Counted from the first letter of the stretch, positions 35,161 to 46,657 are shown. The stretch is 64,000 nt of DNA from Alcaligenes sp. SDU_A2 (GCF_038237375.1 NZ_CP151273.1:1488001-1552000); one strand, 5' to 3'. Notes: generated by a model not told the origin, from the sequence alone. A program made the numbers and translations.

Positions 35161-37752
35161 ATGCGAATCGATAAACTGACAACGAAGTTTCAGCAAGCTT
35201 TGGCCGATGCCCAAAGCTTGGCTGTCCGGGAAGATAACCCTTACCTGGAACCTGCCCATGTACTGGTGGCCTTGCTGGCCGATACGGATTCGGGCACAGG
35301 CAGCTTGCTGGCGCGTGCCGGCGTTGCCATCGCGCGTCTGGACACCGAGCTGACCCGACTCATCAACAATCTACCCAAGGTGCAGGGAGCCGAAGGCCAG
35401 CAGCAGCTTAGCTCGGCCTTGCAGGCTGCGCTGGCGCGTACCGAAAAAGAAGCCGCCAGCCGGGGTGACACCTATATTGCCAGCGAATTGTTCCTGCTGG
35501 CGTTGGCCGACGACAAGGGCGAGACCGGCCGCGCATTGCGCGACAGCGGCTTGCAACGCAAGGCGCTGGAAGCGGCGATTGATGCGGTGCGTGGCGGTGC
35601 CAATGTGTCCGACCCAGAGGGTGACAGCAACCGCGAAGCCCTGGACAAATACACGACCGACCTGACCGAGCGTGCCCGTCAGGGCAAGCTGGACCCGGTC
35701 ATCGGACGGGATGATGAAATCCGCCGCACGATCCAGATTTTGCAGCGCCGCACCAAGAACAACCCCGTGCTGATCGGTGAACCGGGCGTGGGCAAGACCG
35801 CGATTGTGGAAGGGTTGGCTCAGCGCATCGTCAACAACGAAGTGCCCGAAACCCTGAAAGGCAAGCGCCTGTTGGTGCTGGACCTGGCAGCGTTGCTGGC
35901 CGGTGCCAAGTACCGGGGCGAATTTGAAGAACGCCTGAAGGCGGTGCTTAAAGAGTTGTCCAAGGACGATGGCAAAACTATCGTTTTTATCGATGAACTG
36001 CACACCATGGTGGGAGCGGGCAAGGCGGAAGGGGCGATGGATGCGGGCAATATGCTCAAGCCGGCCCTGTCGCGCGGCGAACTGCATTGCATCGGCGCGA
36101 CCACCCTGAACGAGTACCGCCAGTACATCGAAAAGGATGCCGCTCTGGAGCGTCGTTTCCAGAAGGTGTTGGTCAACGAGCCCGACATGGAATCGACCAT
36201 CGCCATTTTGCGTGGTCTGCAGGAGCGCTACGAGCTGCACCACGGCGTGGCCATTACCGATCCGGCCATTGTGGCGGCGGCCGAGCTGTCGCAGCGCTAC
36301 ATTACCGATCGTTTCTTGCCCGATAAGGCCATCGACCTGATCGACGAGGCCGCTGCCCGTATTCGCATGGAAATCGATTCCAAGCCCGAAGTCATGGACA
36401 AGTTGGACCGGCGCATCATTCAGCTCAAGATCGAGCGCGAAGCCGTCATCAAGGATACGGACGAAGCGTCGCAACGGCGCCTGCAGGCCATCAACGATGA
36501 GATGGAAAAGCTGCAGCGCGAGTACAACGATTACGAGGAGGTCTGGAAGGCCGAAAAAGCGTCTGTGCAAGGCTCACAGGTCATCAAGGAAGAGATCGAG
36601 CAGGTGCGTGCCGAAATGGCCGAGCTGCAACGCAAGGGCCAGTTCGACAAACTGGCCGAGCTTCAGTACGGCAAGCTGCCCGAACTGGAAGAGCGCCTGA
36701 AGGCCGCCGAGAAGGCGCTGGACAATGCCGAGCAGGATAAGCCGCGTTTGCTGCGCACGCAGGTCGGTGCCGAGGAAATTGCCGAGGTTGTCTCGCGCGC
36801 CACGGGCATTCCTGTATCCAAGATGATGCAGGGCGAACGCGAAAAGCTGTTGCAAATGGAAGACTATCTGCACAAGCGTGTGGTGGGTCAGGACGAGGCC
36901 GTGCGACTGGTCTCCGATGCCATCCGCCGTTCACGTGCCGGTCTGTCCGATCCGTCGCGTCCGTACGGCTCTTTCCTGTTCTTGGGTCCGACGGGCGTGG
37001 GCAAGACCGAGCTGACCAAGGCCTTGGCTAACTTCTTGTTCGATTCGGAAGACCACATGGTTCGCATCGACATGAGCGAGTTCATGGAAAAGCATTCGGT
37101 GGCCCGTCTTATCGGCGCGCCCCCCGGCTATGTAGGCTACGAGGAAGGGGGTTACCTGACAGAGGCGGTACGCCGCAAGCCGTATTCGGTCATCTTGCTG
37201 GACGAGGTCGAAAAAGCCCATCCGGACGTTTTCAACGTGCTCCTGCAGGTGCTGGACGATGGCCGCCTGACCGATGGTCAGGGGCGGACGGTGGATTTCC
37301 GCAACACGGTCATCATCATGACCTCCAACCTGGGCTCGCAGCACATTCAGCGTTTGGCCGGCGAGTCATATGATGTGGTCAAGGAAGTGGTCTGGGAAGA
37401 AGTCAAGCAACACTTCCGCCCCGAGTTCCTGAACCGTATCGACGAAGTGGTGGTGTTCCACGGTCTGGAATCCAAACATATCGAATCCATTGCCCGGATT
37501 CAGTTGCAGCGTCTGGATGCGCGTCTGGCGCAGCGCGATATGCACCTGGAAGTCAGTGATGCGGCGTTGGAGCAACTGGCCAAGGCCGGCTTCGATCCGG
37601 TGTTTGGTGCGCGGCCGCTAAAGCGGGCCATTCAGCAGCACATCGAAAATCCGGTTGCGCGTCTGATCCTGGAAGGGCGCTTCGGTCCCAAGGATGTGGT
37701 GCCGGTGGATTGGAAAGAGGGCCAGTTTGTTTTTGACCGGACTATACAGTAA
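35161..37752 (+). CDS. clpB: ATP-dependent disaggregase ClpB
   Basis: The 863-residue Hsp100 has an N-terminal Clp domain, two AAA+ modules (Walker A GEPGVGKT and GPTGVGKT) and a coiled-coil middle domain between them (about 400-530), which marks it as ClpB and not ClpA/ClpC. With DnaK it resolves aggregated proteins. I start at ATG 35161 ([14 protein letters not shown]), the normal N-terminus, although the ribosome site is weak; a GTG at 35131 is in frame. Confidence 0.97.
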   Translation: MRIDKLTTKFQQALADAQSLAVREDNPYLEPAHVLVALLADTDSGTGSLLARAGVAIARLDTELTRLINNLPKVQGAEGQQQLSSALQAALARTEKEAASRGDTYIASELFLLALADDKGETGRALRDSGLQRKALEAAIDAVRGGANVSDPEGDSNREALDKYTTDLTERARQGKLDPVIGRDDEIRRTIQILQRRTKNNPVLIGEPGVGKTAIVEGLAQRIVNNEVPETLKGKRLLVLDLAALLAGAKYRGEFEERLKAVLKELSKDDGKTIVFIDELHTMVGAGKAEGAMDAGNMLKPALSRGELHCIGATTLNEYRQYIEKDAALERRFQKVLVNEPDMESTIAILRGLQERYELHHGVAITDPAIVAAAELSQRYITDRFLPDKAIDLIDEAAARIRMEIDSKPEVMDKLDRRIIQLKIEREAVIKDTDEASQRRLQAINDEMEKLQREYNDYEEVWKAEKASVQGSQVIKEEIEQVRAEMAELQRKGQFDKLAELQYGKLPELEERLKAAEKALDNAEQDKPRLLRTQVGAEEIAEVVSRATGIPVSKMMQGEREKLLQMEDYLHKRVVGQDEAVRLVSDAIRRSRAGLSDPSRPYGSFLFLGPTGVGKTELTKALANFLFDSEDHMVRIDMSEFMEKHSVARLIGAPPGYVGYEEGGYLTEAVRRKPYSVILLDEVEKAHPDVFNVLLQVLDDGRLTDGQGRTVDFRNTVIIMTSNLGSQHIQRLAGESYDVVKEVVWEEVKQHFRPEFLNRIDEVVVFHGLESKHIESIARIQLQRLDARLAQRDMHLEVSDAALEQLAKAGFDPVFGARPLKRAIQQHIENPVARLILEGRFGPKDVVPVDWKEGQFVFDRTIQ

Positions 37753-37841
37753 GCACACTTCCGGGGGGCATCCCCCGGAGCGGTGCGGCATGCGGATGTA
37801 TGCCTTGCCCTATGTGTTTAGCGGTAGAGACTGCTTTCCAT

Positions 37842-37883
37842 AAAAAAAATGCCAGTCAGCGAGATGCTGACTGGCATTTTTTG
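37842..37883. terminator. Bidirectional terminator between clpB and queH
   Basis: ATGCCAGTCAGC / GCTGACTGGCAT 12-bp stem with A8 before and T6 after. Confidence 0.92.
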
Positions 37884-37929
37884 TCGCTTCAGGGGCCAGA
37901 TGGATCAATTAAGATTGTTCCCCGGCTGG

Positions 37930-37955
37930 CCCCCTTGACGCCGCCGCCAAGGGGG
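37930..37955. repeat. GC-rich hairpin beside queH
   Basis: CCCCCTTG / CAAGGGGG 8-bp perfect arms enclose ACGCCGCCGC. No T tract follows on either strand. It looks like a dispersed intergenic hairpin of the type seen in Burkholderiales; only one copy is noticed in this window. Confidence 0.4.
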
Positions 37956-37963
37956 GACTCAAG

Positions 37964-38659
37964 TCAGGGCGTGGAGACGGGGGCAGGCGGCGGACTCAGT
38001 TCCAGCTCGTCCTTGCCGTAGAATTTGACGCCGATCTGGATGCGTTCGCGGCCATTGGCGCGGCGGTGGCGGTTGGTATCGCGCAGCGAGTAGACGCAGC
38101 CGCAGTATTCCTGCTGGTAAAAGTTTTCGCGCTTGCTGATTTCCAGCATGCGTTGCGAACCACCGCCTTTGCGCCAGTTATAGGTCCAGTACTTCATTTC
38201 CGGATAACGGGCGGCGGCGCGTTCGCCGCAGTCGTTGATCTGGTTCATGTCCTTCCAGCGCGAAATCCCCAGGACACTGGAGATGATGTCATAGCCGTGT
38301 TCGTGGGCATACAAGGCCGTGCGCTCAAAGCGCATGTCAAAGCACACCGTGCAGCGCTCACCCCGTTCAGGGGCGTGCTCCAGGCCGCGCACCCGCTCAA
38401 ACCAGTTGTCTACATCGTAGTCAGCATCAATGAATTCGATGCCGTGCTTTTCGGCAAAGCGTATGTTTTCCTGTTTGCGCAGCTCGTATTCGCGTACGGG
38501 ATGGATATTGGGGTTGTAGAAAAAAATCGTGTATTGGATACCGGAGGCGTGCAGCGCCTCCATGACCTCGCCCGAGCAGGGAGCGCAACAGGAATGCAGC
38601 AGCAGCTTTTGCCGTTCCTGCGGCAGGGTCAGGGGTTTGCGGTCTACCAGGGTGGACAT
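37964..38659 (-). CDS. queH: Epoxyqueuosine reductase QueH
   Basis: The 231-residue protein belongs to the DUF208/QueH family: [14 protein letters not shown] at the N-terminus, [14 protein letters not shown] in the middle and YCGCVYSL near the end, giving the paired cysteines for its Fe-S cluster and metal site. It performs the last step of queuosine synthesis in tRNA, as an alternative to QueG. It stands alone, converging on clpB. queF, an earlier step, is at 24584. Confidence 0.93.
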   Translation of the reverse strand: MSTLVDRKPLTLPQERQKLLLHSCCAPCSGEVMEALHASGIQYTIFFYNPNIHPVREYELRKQENIRFAEKHGIEFIDADYDVDNWFERVRGLEHAPERGERCTVCFDMRFERTALYAHEHGYDIISSVLGISRWKDMNQINDCGERAAARYPEMKYWTYNWRKGGGSQRMLEISKRENFYQQEYCGCVYSLRDTNRHRRANGRERIQIGVKFYGKDELELSPPPAPVSTP

Positions 38660-38756
38660 GATCGTGAATCCGTGAAATCAGCGCCCACGTATGGGCGCGC
38701 CAAATAGCGTTGGCTCTATTTTAGGTTTTTCGGGACATTCGTGCAGCGCCCGCGTT

Positions 38757-41507
38757 TCAATACCCCAGCACCTGATCCCAGAGCCGCATGACCGCCTGGC
38801 GTTCGGCTACCAGTTCGGTCTGTGGCACGCGGGCCTTTTCGGCCCCTTCCAGGCGCAGGGCATGTTGGCGGCGACGCAGGCTGCGGTACGCATCGGCCAC
38901 CTGCTGGGCCTGGGTGGAGGAGATCAGGCCGGCCTGGGCGGCAATGCCCAGCAGCGCGATATTGCCCAGATTTTCCAGCAACTGAGGGTGGTTGCGGCTG
39001 TGGCACAGCACCAGATACTGGGTGACAAATTCCACGTCCACCATGCCACCGCGGTCGTGTTTCAGATCGAACAGTTCGCTGCGATTGGGGTGTCCCGCGC
39101 TGATCTTGTCCCGCATATCCAGGATGTCGGCGCGTAGTTTTTGCGGATCGCGCTCCATGAGCAGGATAGAGCGCCGAATGTCGTTGAAACGAGCCTGGAT
39201 GCCTGGGTCGCCGGTTACAAAGCGCGCCCGGGTAATGGCTTGATGTTCCCAGGACCAGGCGCTGCGCGTCTGGTATTGTTCAAACGCCGCAATGCTGACG
39301 GCCAGCAGGCCCGCGTCCCCGTCCGGGCGCAGGCGCAGATCGATTTCGTACAGGCGGCCCGAGGAGGTCATGGTCGAGAGCCAACTGGTCATGCGCCGCG
39401 CCAGTTTTATATAGCGTTCTACCTGGTCCTGGTCCGGGTCATCGTACAGAAACACCAGATCCAGGTCGGAGGCATAGCCTATTTCTTTGCCGCCCAGCTT
39501 ACCGTAGGCAATCACGGCAAAACGGGGCGGGGCGTCGTCGGCGGCCGTCAGCGTGCGGGGGCGGGTCAGGGGCCAGGCGCGGCGTACGGTTTCGGCCAGC
39601 ATCATATCGGCCAGGCCAGAGAGCTGGTCGGCCAGTGCTTCCACCGTCAAAACGCCTTCCAGATCCTGGGCCAGCAGCTGGAAGGTAATCTGGTGCTGCC
39701 AGTCTCGCATCAGGTTCATTTGCTGTTCGACATCGGCATTGCCGTCGGGCAGCAGGCAGGCATCCAGATCGCGCTGCATTTGTGCCGACAGAGTGGCAAA
39801 GTCAGGTATCTCCATCAGGGAGCGCCATTCGATCAGGCTGTCCAGCAACAGGGGATATTGGGCCAGATATTGGGCGGCCCAGGGACTGGCCGCCACGATA
39901 CGGGCCACGCGGGCCAGTGTGTCCGGGTACTCGGCCAGCAAAGCCAGGTAGGCGCTGCGCTGCGCGATCAGTTCAATCAGGTTGAACAGACGGGTTGCGG
40001 TATTTTCCGGGTCGTTCGATTGCAGGGCGCAGTGTTCAGCCAGGGGCAGCAGGCGCTGCACCCGGTCAAGGCTGATGTTGGGCAGGCTGCGTATCCGGTT
40101 GCTGTCCAGCATGGCCTGGCGTCGTCGGGCAATGCGCTCTTGCAATTCCTGGTCCTCGCTCGGTGTCAGTTCTGGCTGCGGCGGTGCGGGTGCCGGTTCT
40201 GGGGTGGACTCCTCTCCCATGCCGGCCAGACGAAAGGCGTTACGGAATGTATGAGATACAAAGCTGCGATGCGCAGCCAACTGCGAATCGAAGTCCCTCA
40301 GGGACAGCCCCAGGGTATCGGCCAGAGCGGTGCGTTGTGCATCGTCCTGCGGCAGCAGGTGGGTCTGCTGGTCCTCGCGGTATTGCAGGCGGTGCTCGAT
40401 ACGCCGCAAAAAGGTATAGGCCGTCAGCAGCCGGTCGCACATATCCTGCTCCAGCAGGCCGGCTGCGCATTGCCGTTGCAGGGCCAGATGCAGGCTGGGG
40501 GTCTGTAGCGAGGGTTGGCGTCCACCGCGTATCAATTGGTTCAGCTGCACCACGAATTCGATCTCGCGTATGCCGCCATCGCCCAGTTTGATGTTCTGCC
40601 AGGCTTCCACGCCGCTGCGGTTCAGGACTCGGCGGTTCCAGTCCTGACGTATGCGTTCGCGCAGGCCGCGCAGCGCGGCCAGGGCGTCGAAATCGAAGTA
40701 TTTGCGATACACAAAAGGAGTGCGCAGTGCTTCAAAGTGGCGCACATCGACATGGTTCTCGCTGTCCTTAAAAGCACGGGCTGCAATCGGCCTGGCCTTG
40801 ATCCAGGCATAGCGTTCCCATTCCCGGCCCTGGTTGACCAGATAGTTTTCCAAGGCCTGCATGCTCCAGGCCAAGGGGCCGGCATCGCCATCGGGGCGCA
40901 GGCGCAGGTCGGTTCGGAAAACGAGTCCGTGGGCGTCTGTGTCCGAGAGCACCGGCATCATGCGCTGGGTCAGCTTGCCGTAAAACTCGTGGTGGCTGAT
41001 GGGGCGGCGTCCGTCGGTTTCTCCGTCCTCGTCATAGAGCATGATCAGGTCTATGTCCGAGGATACATTCAGTTCGCGCCCGCCCAGTTTGCCCATGCCC
41101 AGGATCAGCATTTCCTGGGGCTTGCCGGTTTCGGGATGGCGGGGGATACCGTGGATCTGCGCCAGTTGCGTGGCGACGGTCTCGTAGGCTTGCGAGACGG
41201 CCAGATCAGCCAGGCAGGACATGGCGCACATGACCTCGTCCAGGTCGGCCTGGCCGTTGATGTCGCGCACCATCAGCAGCAAAAAGACCCGTTCGCGCAA
41301 TTGTCGCAATCCTTGACGCACCTGTTCCAGCGGGTCGGAAGCGCACTTGGGTAGCCAGTCTTGATACCACTGCTCGATGCGCTCGGGTGTGACGGCCGAG
41401 CCGGCATGCTCGTGCAGCCAGTGCTCCAGCTCCGGATGAGCGTTTACTTTTCGACGCAAGGGGCCGGACCATTGCATCGCCGGCTTCAATATAATGGATG
41501 AGCTCAT
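38757..41507 (-). CDS. glnE: Bifunctional glutamine synthetase adenylyltransferase/deadenylase
   Basis: The 916-residue enzyme adjusts glutamine synthetase by adding or removing AMP on a tyrosine. Both nucleotidyltransferase domains are present: [28 protein letters not shown] in the N-terminal half and [25 protein letters not shown] in the C-terminal half. It diverges from yhdP across 99 bp. Confidence 0.97.
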   Translation of the reverse strand: MSSSIILKPAMQWSGPLRRKVNAHPELEHWLHEHAGSAVTPERIEQWYQDWLPKCASDPLEQVRQGLRQLRERVFLLLMVRDINGQADLDEVMCAMSCLADLAVSQAYETVATQLAQIHGIPRHPETGKPQEMLILGMGKLGGRELNVSSDIDLIMLYDEDGETDGRRPISHHEFYGKLTQRMMPVLSDTDAHGLVFRTDLRLRPDGDAGPLAWSMQALENYLVNQGREWERYAWIKARPIAARAFKDSENHVDVRHFEALRTPFVYRKYFDFDALAALRGLRERIRQDWNRRVLNRSGVEAWQNIKLGDGGIREIEFVVQLNQLIRGGRQPSLQTPSLHLALQRQCAAGLLEQDMCDRLLTAYTFLRRIEHRLQYREDQQTHLLPQDDAQRTALADTLGLSLRDFDSQLAAHRSFVSHTFRNAFRLAGMGEESTPEPAPAPPQPELTPSEDQELQERIARRRQAMLDSNRIRSLPNISLDRVQRLLPLAEHCALQSNDPENTATRLFNLIELIAQRSAYLALLAEYPDTLARVARIVAASPWAAQYLAQYPLLLDSLIEWRSLMEIPDFATLSAQMQRDLDACLLPDGNADVEQQMNLMRDWQHQITFQLLAQDLEGVLTVEALADQLSGLADMMLAETVRRAWPLTRPRTLTAADDAPPRFAVIAYGKLGGKEIGYASDLDLVFLYDDPDQDQVERYIKLARRMTSWLSTMTSSGRLYEIDLRLRPDGDAGLLAVSIAAFEQYQTRSAWSWEHQAITRARFVTGDPGIQARFNDIRRSILLMERDPQKLRADILDMRDKISAGHPNRSELFDLKHDRGGMVDVEFVTQYLVLCHSRNHPQLLENLGNIALLGIAAQAGLISSTQAQQVADAYRSLRRRQHALRLEGAEKARVPQTELVAERQAVMRLWDQVLGY

Positions 41508-41606
41508 ACGGATAAGAGACTAGTCTTTAAAAGTGGAGCAGGCGCGCAAGCCATACCTGGCAAAGCGGCAAAAGGCCGAATCTAACTATACTCGGGAATT
41601 GACTGC

Positions 41607-44600
41607 ATGGTGGTACGAGGGGTCCTGCGACTGGCGCTGTTGCTCTATTTCGCGCTGATGCTGGGCCTGGTCGGGGTTCGTTACCTGCTGGTGCCTAATC
41701 TGGACGAGATTCGTCCTTATTTAATTGAGCAATTAAGCGCGCGCACCGGCCTGCAAGTTAGCATCGATCAGATTCAGGGGCAGTGGCAGGGGTGGAATCC
41801 ACGCTTGCAGCTTACTGGCCTGTCCCTGTCCGAGCCTGGGCAAGCGCCGTTGTTGGCGCTTCCCCACCTGGAGGCCAGCGTCAGCTGGAAATCCTTGTTC
41901 CTGGGGTCCTTGCAGTTGCGGCAATTGGACGTTCAGGGCCTGAATATTCCGGTGCGGCGCGATGCCCGGGGCCATTTCTGGATCATGGGGCAATCCTTTC
42001 ATCCCGACGACGATCCTACGCCCGACGATCCCGATGCTTGGCAGGGGCCTGCCCGCTGGTTATTGCAGCAGCGTGGCATTCATATCCAGGGTGCATCCCT
42101 GACGTGGGAGGATGAGCTGCGCGGCGCGCCCGAGCTGCGTCTGCCGGATATCGAGATACAGATGCGTTATGCCGACGGCTGGCACGAACTGGCTTTGTCG
42201 GCCCCTTTGCCGGTCAACCTGGGCGAATCTCTGCAACTGCAGGCGAGGGTGCAGGGCGAACGCCGCTTGCCCGCCGAGTTGGATCTACGCAGCTTGCCTT
42301 GGGAAGCATCGGTCGTGGGGCGCGCCGTGGATCTGCCAGGCTTGCGTGCCTGGCTGGATGTGCCGTCCGCCGTTTACCGTGGCTGGGTCGACCTGCGCCT
42401 GTCGGCACAGCAGCCAGACCCAGCGCAGGCGCAGCGGGTTCAGGCCGCCCTGTCCTTGCGCGAATTGGGCATGCAAAGTGAGCAGGGCCAGCGCCTGCTG
42501 GTGCGGCAGGCCAATGTTCAGGCCAACGGTGCGCTTGCCGATGTTCAACATCTGATCCAGGGCACACCCAGTGGGTCCGTGGACTGGTCCGTCAGCGTGG
42601 CAGAGCTTGGCTTGCGTCTGCCACAGGAGTTTCCCCGTTTGCTGGAACTGGAACAGTTCAGCGGACAGGGCCGTGTGCGGCGCGACGACCAGGGGCGTCT
42701 GAGCCTGGAGGATATGGACCTTGCTTTGCAAAACCCGGATATGGCATTGACGCTGGGCGGGAGCTGGCGACAGGACGATCGTTTCGTGGCAGGCGTGGCT
42801 GATTGGAGTGGGCGTCTGGAACGCTTGAATTTGGCGGCCCTGGTTCACTATCTGCCCTTGATCGTCAATCAGGACGCGCGTGATTGGATGGCGGCCGGGT
42901 TGGTGCAAGGTACCGTCAGCCAAGGAACGCTGATGCTTCGTGGTGGCCTGGATACCTTTCCGTACGGTCTTGCGCCGCAAGACGGTCAGTTCGAGATCGG
43001 CGGTGTGTTGCAGGATGCCATCATTGATTACCAGCCTACTAGGCCCGATCGTCCGGCCTGGCCGCGATTGGAGCAGGTGCAGGGCAGTATACGCATGCAT
43101 AACGACAATCTGGATGTTGATGCGAGCACAGCCCGCATGCCTATCTCGGATCAGGCCGATATCGTCATGGAAGATATCGTGGCCCGTATAGTGGACATGG
43201 AGCAGGATGCGTTGCTGACAGTCGATGGCCGTACCCAGGCTCCGGCTGCCAGTTATATGGGTTTGGTACATCAGTCGCCTTTGGATGCATTGCTCGACGG
43301 TGCCTTGTCTGACAGTCGGGGGCAAGGCAATTGGCGTGTGCCGCTTAGTTTGCAGGTGCCATTGAACGATGTTGATAACACGCGGGTGCAGGGACGTATC
43401 CAGCTTGAACAAGGTTTGTTTCAGTACATGCCCGAGGCCCCCCCTTTGACCGCGCTCAAGGGCGAGCTGCTCTTTACAGAGAACGGGGTCAGCGCGCAAT
43501 CGTTGTCAGGCCAGTTTCTGGGAGGTCCGGCGCGTATTAAAGGGGTGTTCGAGTCCGGCAAGCCTGGCTTGCGTATCGATGGCGAGCTGACGGCTCAGGG
43601 CATACAGCAATATCTGGATCTGCAGGGCGCGCAGCGCCTGAGCGGCGCTACCTCTTATGTCTTGTTGCTGACCCTAAGTCCTAAAGGGGCGTTTGGCATG
43701 ACGCTGGACTCCAACCTGAAGGGCCTGGCGCTGGACTTTCCTGAACCTTTGTCCAAACCGGCAGACCGGAGTGCGACGCTGAAGGCGCAGTGGAGCTCGG
43801 ACCAGGCTGCGCGCACGGATCTGCTGCAAATCAGCCTGGCGGATCGCCAGACCTTGCTGGTCCATCTGTTGCGTCGACAAGGAATGGACAAGGGACCGTA
43901 CTTCCAAGGTGTTACCGTTGGTTCACCCGGCCTGCTGGGTACGCCGACACGCGGCCTTCAGGTGCATGGGCAATACGACAAGCTGGACATTGATGCTTGG
44001 GAACGGGTATTGCTGGAATTTGAGCACACCCTGGAAGGCAACGCGGTCGCGCCTCGTGCCCGCGCTTTGTTTCCCGAATTGGACAGGGTTCGTCTGAAGG
44101 CCGGGCAAGCGTATTTTATCGGCATGCTGCTCGATGAGCTGGACATGGACAGTACGCAGCAAGCCGACGGACGTGTGCGCTTGCGTCTCCAGGCACGACA
44201 AGTGGATGGCACATTGCAAGGGCAACGCCAGCAAAATCGCTATGTCGGTTTGGTGACGGCCGATTTTGCGCGTCTTTATGTGGACAAGACCAGTGCGGAT
44301 TGGGTGCAAGCCGAGCCGGAAACGCGGACGGTGGACGACAACCTGGAGCTGCCGGCCGTGGCTTTGCGGGTTCAGGATTTACGCATGTATGGCGTCAGTC
44401 TGGGCCGTTTTCAGGCACGGGGTCGCCCCCAGGACGCCGGGCGGCAGTGGCTGTTGGATAGCCTGGCCTTGAAGGCCGACGGCCTGGAACTCAACGGCAC
44501 GGGTAAGTGGATTTTGCGCGGAGAGCAGCGCGGCCTTCAACTGACGGCGTTAAGTGATATCAGCGATCTTGGGCGTTTCATCGATAATAGCGGTCTGCCT

Positions 44601-45215
44601 AAAGAGGTGTTGCGCGATGGGGCCGGAACGGTGCAGGGGGCGTTGTTCTGGCAGGATTTTCCCTGGAGCGTGGACAAGAGCAGGATCAGCGGGCAGGTCA
44701 CGGTGGACCTGGCTAAGGGCCGCTTTTTAAGTGTCAATTCGCGGTCGGCCAAGCTGCTGGAATTGTTGAGCCTACAGTCCTTGGCCCGCCTGAGTAGCCT
44801 TGATATCGATTTGTTCGGCGCAGCCCGGGAAGGGTTTCCCTTTGACGATATGACAGGCCGCTTGACCCTGCGCAACGGCAAGGTCGATCTGGAAAACTAC
44901 CAGGTTGTGGGGCCGGCCGGCACCATACGTTTACAAGGACAGGTGGATATTCAGCAGAAAAAACTGGATCTTACGGCTGTCGTTACCCCGAACCTGGATG
45001 TCAGCGGTGCAGCCATTGCCACCATGTTTGCTGTTAACCCGGCCGTGGGCGTTGGTGCCTTTCTTACCCAATGGTTGATGCAGGCTCCGCTGAGCAAGAG
45101 TTTATCGATTACCTATGCAGTTAGCGGTGACATCGACAATCCCCAACTTAAAGAAGTGACCGCACCGCCAGTTCCCCGGCGTCGGGGCGAACCGCAGGTG
45201 TTTATTGAGCCCTGA
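41607..45215 (+). CDS. yhdP: YhdP/AsmA-like envelope protein
   Basis: The 1202-residue protein has one N-terminal membrane span (about 3-24) and a very long beta-rich periplasmic part (DUF3971), ending in an AsmA-type segment with DVSGAAIATMFAVNPAVGVGAFL. Such proteins are thought to bridge inner and outer membrane and carry phospholipids. GNPYLRNPQL-type conservation is low, but length and ends match YhdP. The gene diverges from glnE, as in many relatives. Confidence 0.9.
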   Translation: MVVRGVLRLALLLYFALMLGLVGVRYLLVPNLDEIRPYLIEQLSARTGLQVSIDQIQGQWQGWNPRLQLTGLSLSEPGQAPLLALPHLEASVSWKSLFLGSLQLRQLDVQGLNIPVRRDARGHFWIMGQSFHPDDDPTPDDPDAWQGPARWLLQQRGIHIQGASLTWEDELRGAPELRLPDIEIQMRYADGWHELALSAPLPVNLGESLQLQARVQGERRLPAELDLRSLPWEASVVGRAVDLPGLRAWLDVPSAVYRGWVDLRLSAQQPDPAQAQRVQAALSLRELGMQSEQGQRLLVRQANVQANGALADVQHLIQGTPSGSVDWSVSVAELGLRLPQEFPRLLELEQFSGQGRVRRDDQGRLSLEDMDLALQNPDMALTLGGSWRQDDRFVAGVADWSGRLERLNLAALVHYLPLIVNQDARDWMAAGLVQGTVSQGTLMLRGGLDTFPYGLAPQDGQFEIGGVLQDAIIDYQPTRPDRPAWPRLEQVQGSIRMHNDNLDVDASTARMPISDQADIVMEDIVARIVDMEQDALLTVDGRTQAPAASYMGLVHQSPLDALLDGALSDSRGQGNWRVPLSLQVPLNDVDNTRVQGRIQLEQGLFQYMPEAPPLTALKGELLFTENGVSAQSLSGQFLGGPARIKGVFESGKPGLRIDGELTAQGIQQYLDLQGAQRLSGATSYVLLLTLSPKGAFGMTLDSNLKGLALDFPEPLSKPADRSATLKAQWSSDQAARTDLLQISLADRQTLLVHLLRRQGMDKGPYFQGVTVGSPGLLGTPTRGLQVHGQYDKLDIDAWERVLLEFEHTLEGNAVAPRARALFPELDRVRLKAGQAYFIGMLLDELDMDSTQQADGRVRLRLQARQVDGTLQGQRQQNRYVGLVTADFARLYVDKTSADWVQAEPETRTVDDNLELPAVALRVQDLRMYGVSLGRFQARGRPQDAGRQWLLDSLALKADGLELNGTGKWILRGEQRGLQLTALSDISDLGRFIDNSGLPKEVLRDGAGTVQGALFWQDFPWSVDKSRISGQVTVDLAKGRFLSVNSRSAKLLELLSLQSLARLSSLDIDLFGAAREGFPFDDMTGRLTLRNGKVDLENYQVVGPAGTIRLQGQVDIQQKKLDLTAVVTPNLDVSGAAIATMFAVNPAVGVGAFLTQWLMQAPLSKSLSITYAVSGDIDNPQLKEVTAPPVPRRRGEPQVFIEP

Positions 45216-45290
45216 TGGCCGAATCAGCGGCGCATTGCGCCGCTACGCCCCGCCTGTTCTGTATTTTCAGAGAAAAAGCAGGAGCAGCCC

Positions 45291-45806
45291 ATGACACTTC
45301 AGCTTCGACACGAAACCGCCGCAGATATTGCCGCCATTGAGGCCGTCACGATAGCCGCCTTTGCCGACAACGAGCACACCAGTCATAACGAACAGTTGAT
45401 CGTGCGCACGTTGCGCGCAGCCAATGAATTGACCCTTTCCATTGTGGCCGAGGAACAGGGCCACATCGTGGGGCATGTCGCCGTGTCGCCCGTGACCATC
45501 GTCGACAGTGATGGTCACAAGGCCCCAGGCTGGTATGGCCTGGGACCGATCTCTGTGTTGCCATCCCGACAAGGGCAAGGCATCGGTTCACGTCTGATGG
45601 AGCATGCGCTGTCTGAATTGCGCGCTTTGGGGGGAGCGGGCTGTGTCGTTTTGGGGGAGCCTGCCTACTACATGCGCTTTGGTTTCCAGTCCTACGCAGG
45701 GTTGCTGCTACCCGGCGTGCCGTCGGAGTACTTCATGGCGCGAGCGCTGGAAGGGCCTATACCCAAAGGCGTGGTGACGTACAGCGATGCCTTTAACATC
45801 GCTTGA
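45291..45806 (+). CDS. GNAT-family N-acetyltransferase (YhbS-like)
   Basis: The 171-residue protein has the acetyl-CoA loop RQGQGIGSRLMEHAL after YGLGPISVLPS and the C-terminal YYMRFGFQSYAGLLLPGVP typical of the YhbS subgroup. AGGAG precedes the ATG. The substrate is unknown. It stands alone 75 bp after yhdP. Confidence 0.88.
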   Translation: MTLQLRHETAADIAAIEAVTIAAFADNEHTSHNEQLIVRTLRAANELTLSIVAEEQGHIVGHVAVSPVTIVDSDGHKAPGWYGLGPISVLPSRQGQGIGSRLMEHALSELRALGGAGCVVLGEPAYYMRFGFQSYAGLLLPGVPSEYFMARALEGPIPKGVVTYSDAFNIA

Positions 45807-45946
45807 GCCTAGTGTTGAAAGCGCGGGAGTCTTGCTGTGGCAGCTGCCGTTTCATTACGGCGCAGCCCGATATTGAGAGATGGGCCAATGGCCGTTGCCG
45901 GGCAGGTAAGATCGCAAGTGTCAGTTGGGGTGGCGTAAAGACGGTA

Positions 45947-46249
45947 TCAGATAATGGCCTGCAGGCCCTTGTCGGCGATGATATTGAGCAGTTTGAGCGC
46001 CGGGCCAGCAGGTCGGGTCTCGCCTTGCTCCCATTTGCGCACGGTCGAGGCCGATGTATGCAGAAGGAGCGCGAATACAGGCTGGCTGAACTTTAGGGCT
46101 TCGCGCAGGTGCTTGATATCCGCCGCAGCGAACTCCCGCACCGGCGGCGGGCATAGGGCGTCGAACTCGCGCATGGTCACCTTGTTGATCGCTCCCGCTT
46201 TATGGAGCGCGGCGATATCGCCGCGCAGCGATTCAATGATTTTGCTCAC
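45947..46249 (-). CDS. Antitoxin, HigA/NadS-type helix-turn-helix protein
   Basis: The 100-residue protein carries an Xre-type helix-turn-helix (about 47-80: LREALKFSQPVFALLLHTS with STVRKWEQGETRP). I place the start at GTG 46249, which has GGAGG six bases upstream; the open frame extends further but has no ribosome site. It overlaps the end of the upstream toxin gene by 17 bases, so its own ribosome site lies inside the toxin coding sequence. It should neutralise the toxin and repress the promoter. Confidence 0.88.
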   Translation of the reverse strand: MSKIIESLRGDIAALHKAGAINKVTMREFDALCPPPVREFAAADIKHLREALKFSQPVFALLLHTSASTVRKWEQGETRPAGPALKLLNIIADKGLQAII

Positions 46250-46616
46250 AATATACCTCCAGTAACACGCCAGTTTGCACAGCAATTGATAAGGCCTGTG
46301 CGGACAGTTCCAAAAATACCTTTCCTGCAAATTGCAGTGCTTTTTTCTCGGCCAACGTGATGCTTGTCTTGTCGCTTTTTGGGAACCCATGCAGAAATAC
46401 ATGGCGCTTACCTATCTTGGCCGATAGCAAGGTGCGATAGCCACCACGTTTGCCACTGCCGGGGCGGGCTACCCGCTGCTTGTAGAGAAAGCCGCCCAAA
46501 TCTGCGTCGATCAGGCCGCTTTCCATTTCCTGGATGGCCTTGCACAAGGCGGCATCAGGCAGCTTTTCCTTGGCTTGCCATTTCGCAAAGTCCCTACGCT
46601 TCAGAATGTAGCTCAT
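46233..46616 (-). CDS. RelE/HigB-type toxin (DUF1044 family)
   Basis: The 127-residue protein is related to the RelE superfamily group that pairs with NadS/HigA antitoxins: MSYILKRRDFAKWQ, then RVARPGSGKRGGYRTLLSAKIGKRHVFLHGFPKSDK. This group usually cleaves mRNA on the ribosome. ATG 46616 has AAGGAA just before it. The toxin gene comes first, as in higBA. The C-terminal 25 residues (ALSIAVQTGVLLEVYCEQ) are more variable in the family. Confidence 0.88.
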   Translation of the reverse strand: MSYILKRRDFAKWQAKEKLPDAALCKAIQEMESGLIDADLGGFLYKQRVARPGSGKRGGYRTLLSAKIGKRHVFLHGFPKSDKTSITLAEKKALQFAGKVFLELSAQALSIAVQTGVLLEVYCEQNH

Positions 46617-46628
46617 GTTGTTCCTTAA

Positions 46629-46657
46629 AGTATGCCCGTTACGGGTATATTTTTCAA
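46629..46657 (-). promoter_or_regulatory. Toxin-antitoxin promoter and operator
   Basis: On the minus strand TTGAAA (46657-46652) and CATACT (46634-46629) are 17 bp apart. Between and over them lies a palindrome at 46631-46649 (TATGCCCGT-T-ACGGGTATA, eight of nine pairs match), the expected site for autorepression by the antitoxin complex. Confidence 0.7.

Noticed and set aside
41508-41606. glnE/yhdP intergenic region searched for regulatory sites
   Set aside because: Nothing beyond possible short promoter elements could be supported.
45803-46096. 97-codon frame overlapping the end of the GNAT gene
   Set aside because: It is largely antisense to the antitoxin gene, whose helix-turn-helix family match is clear, and the product is not recognisable.
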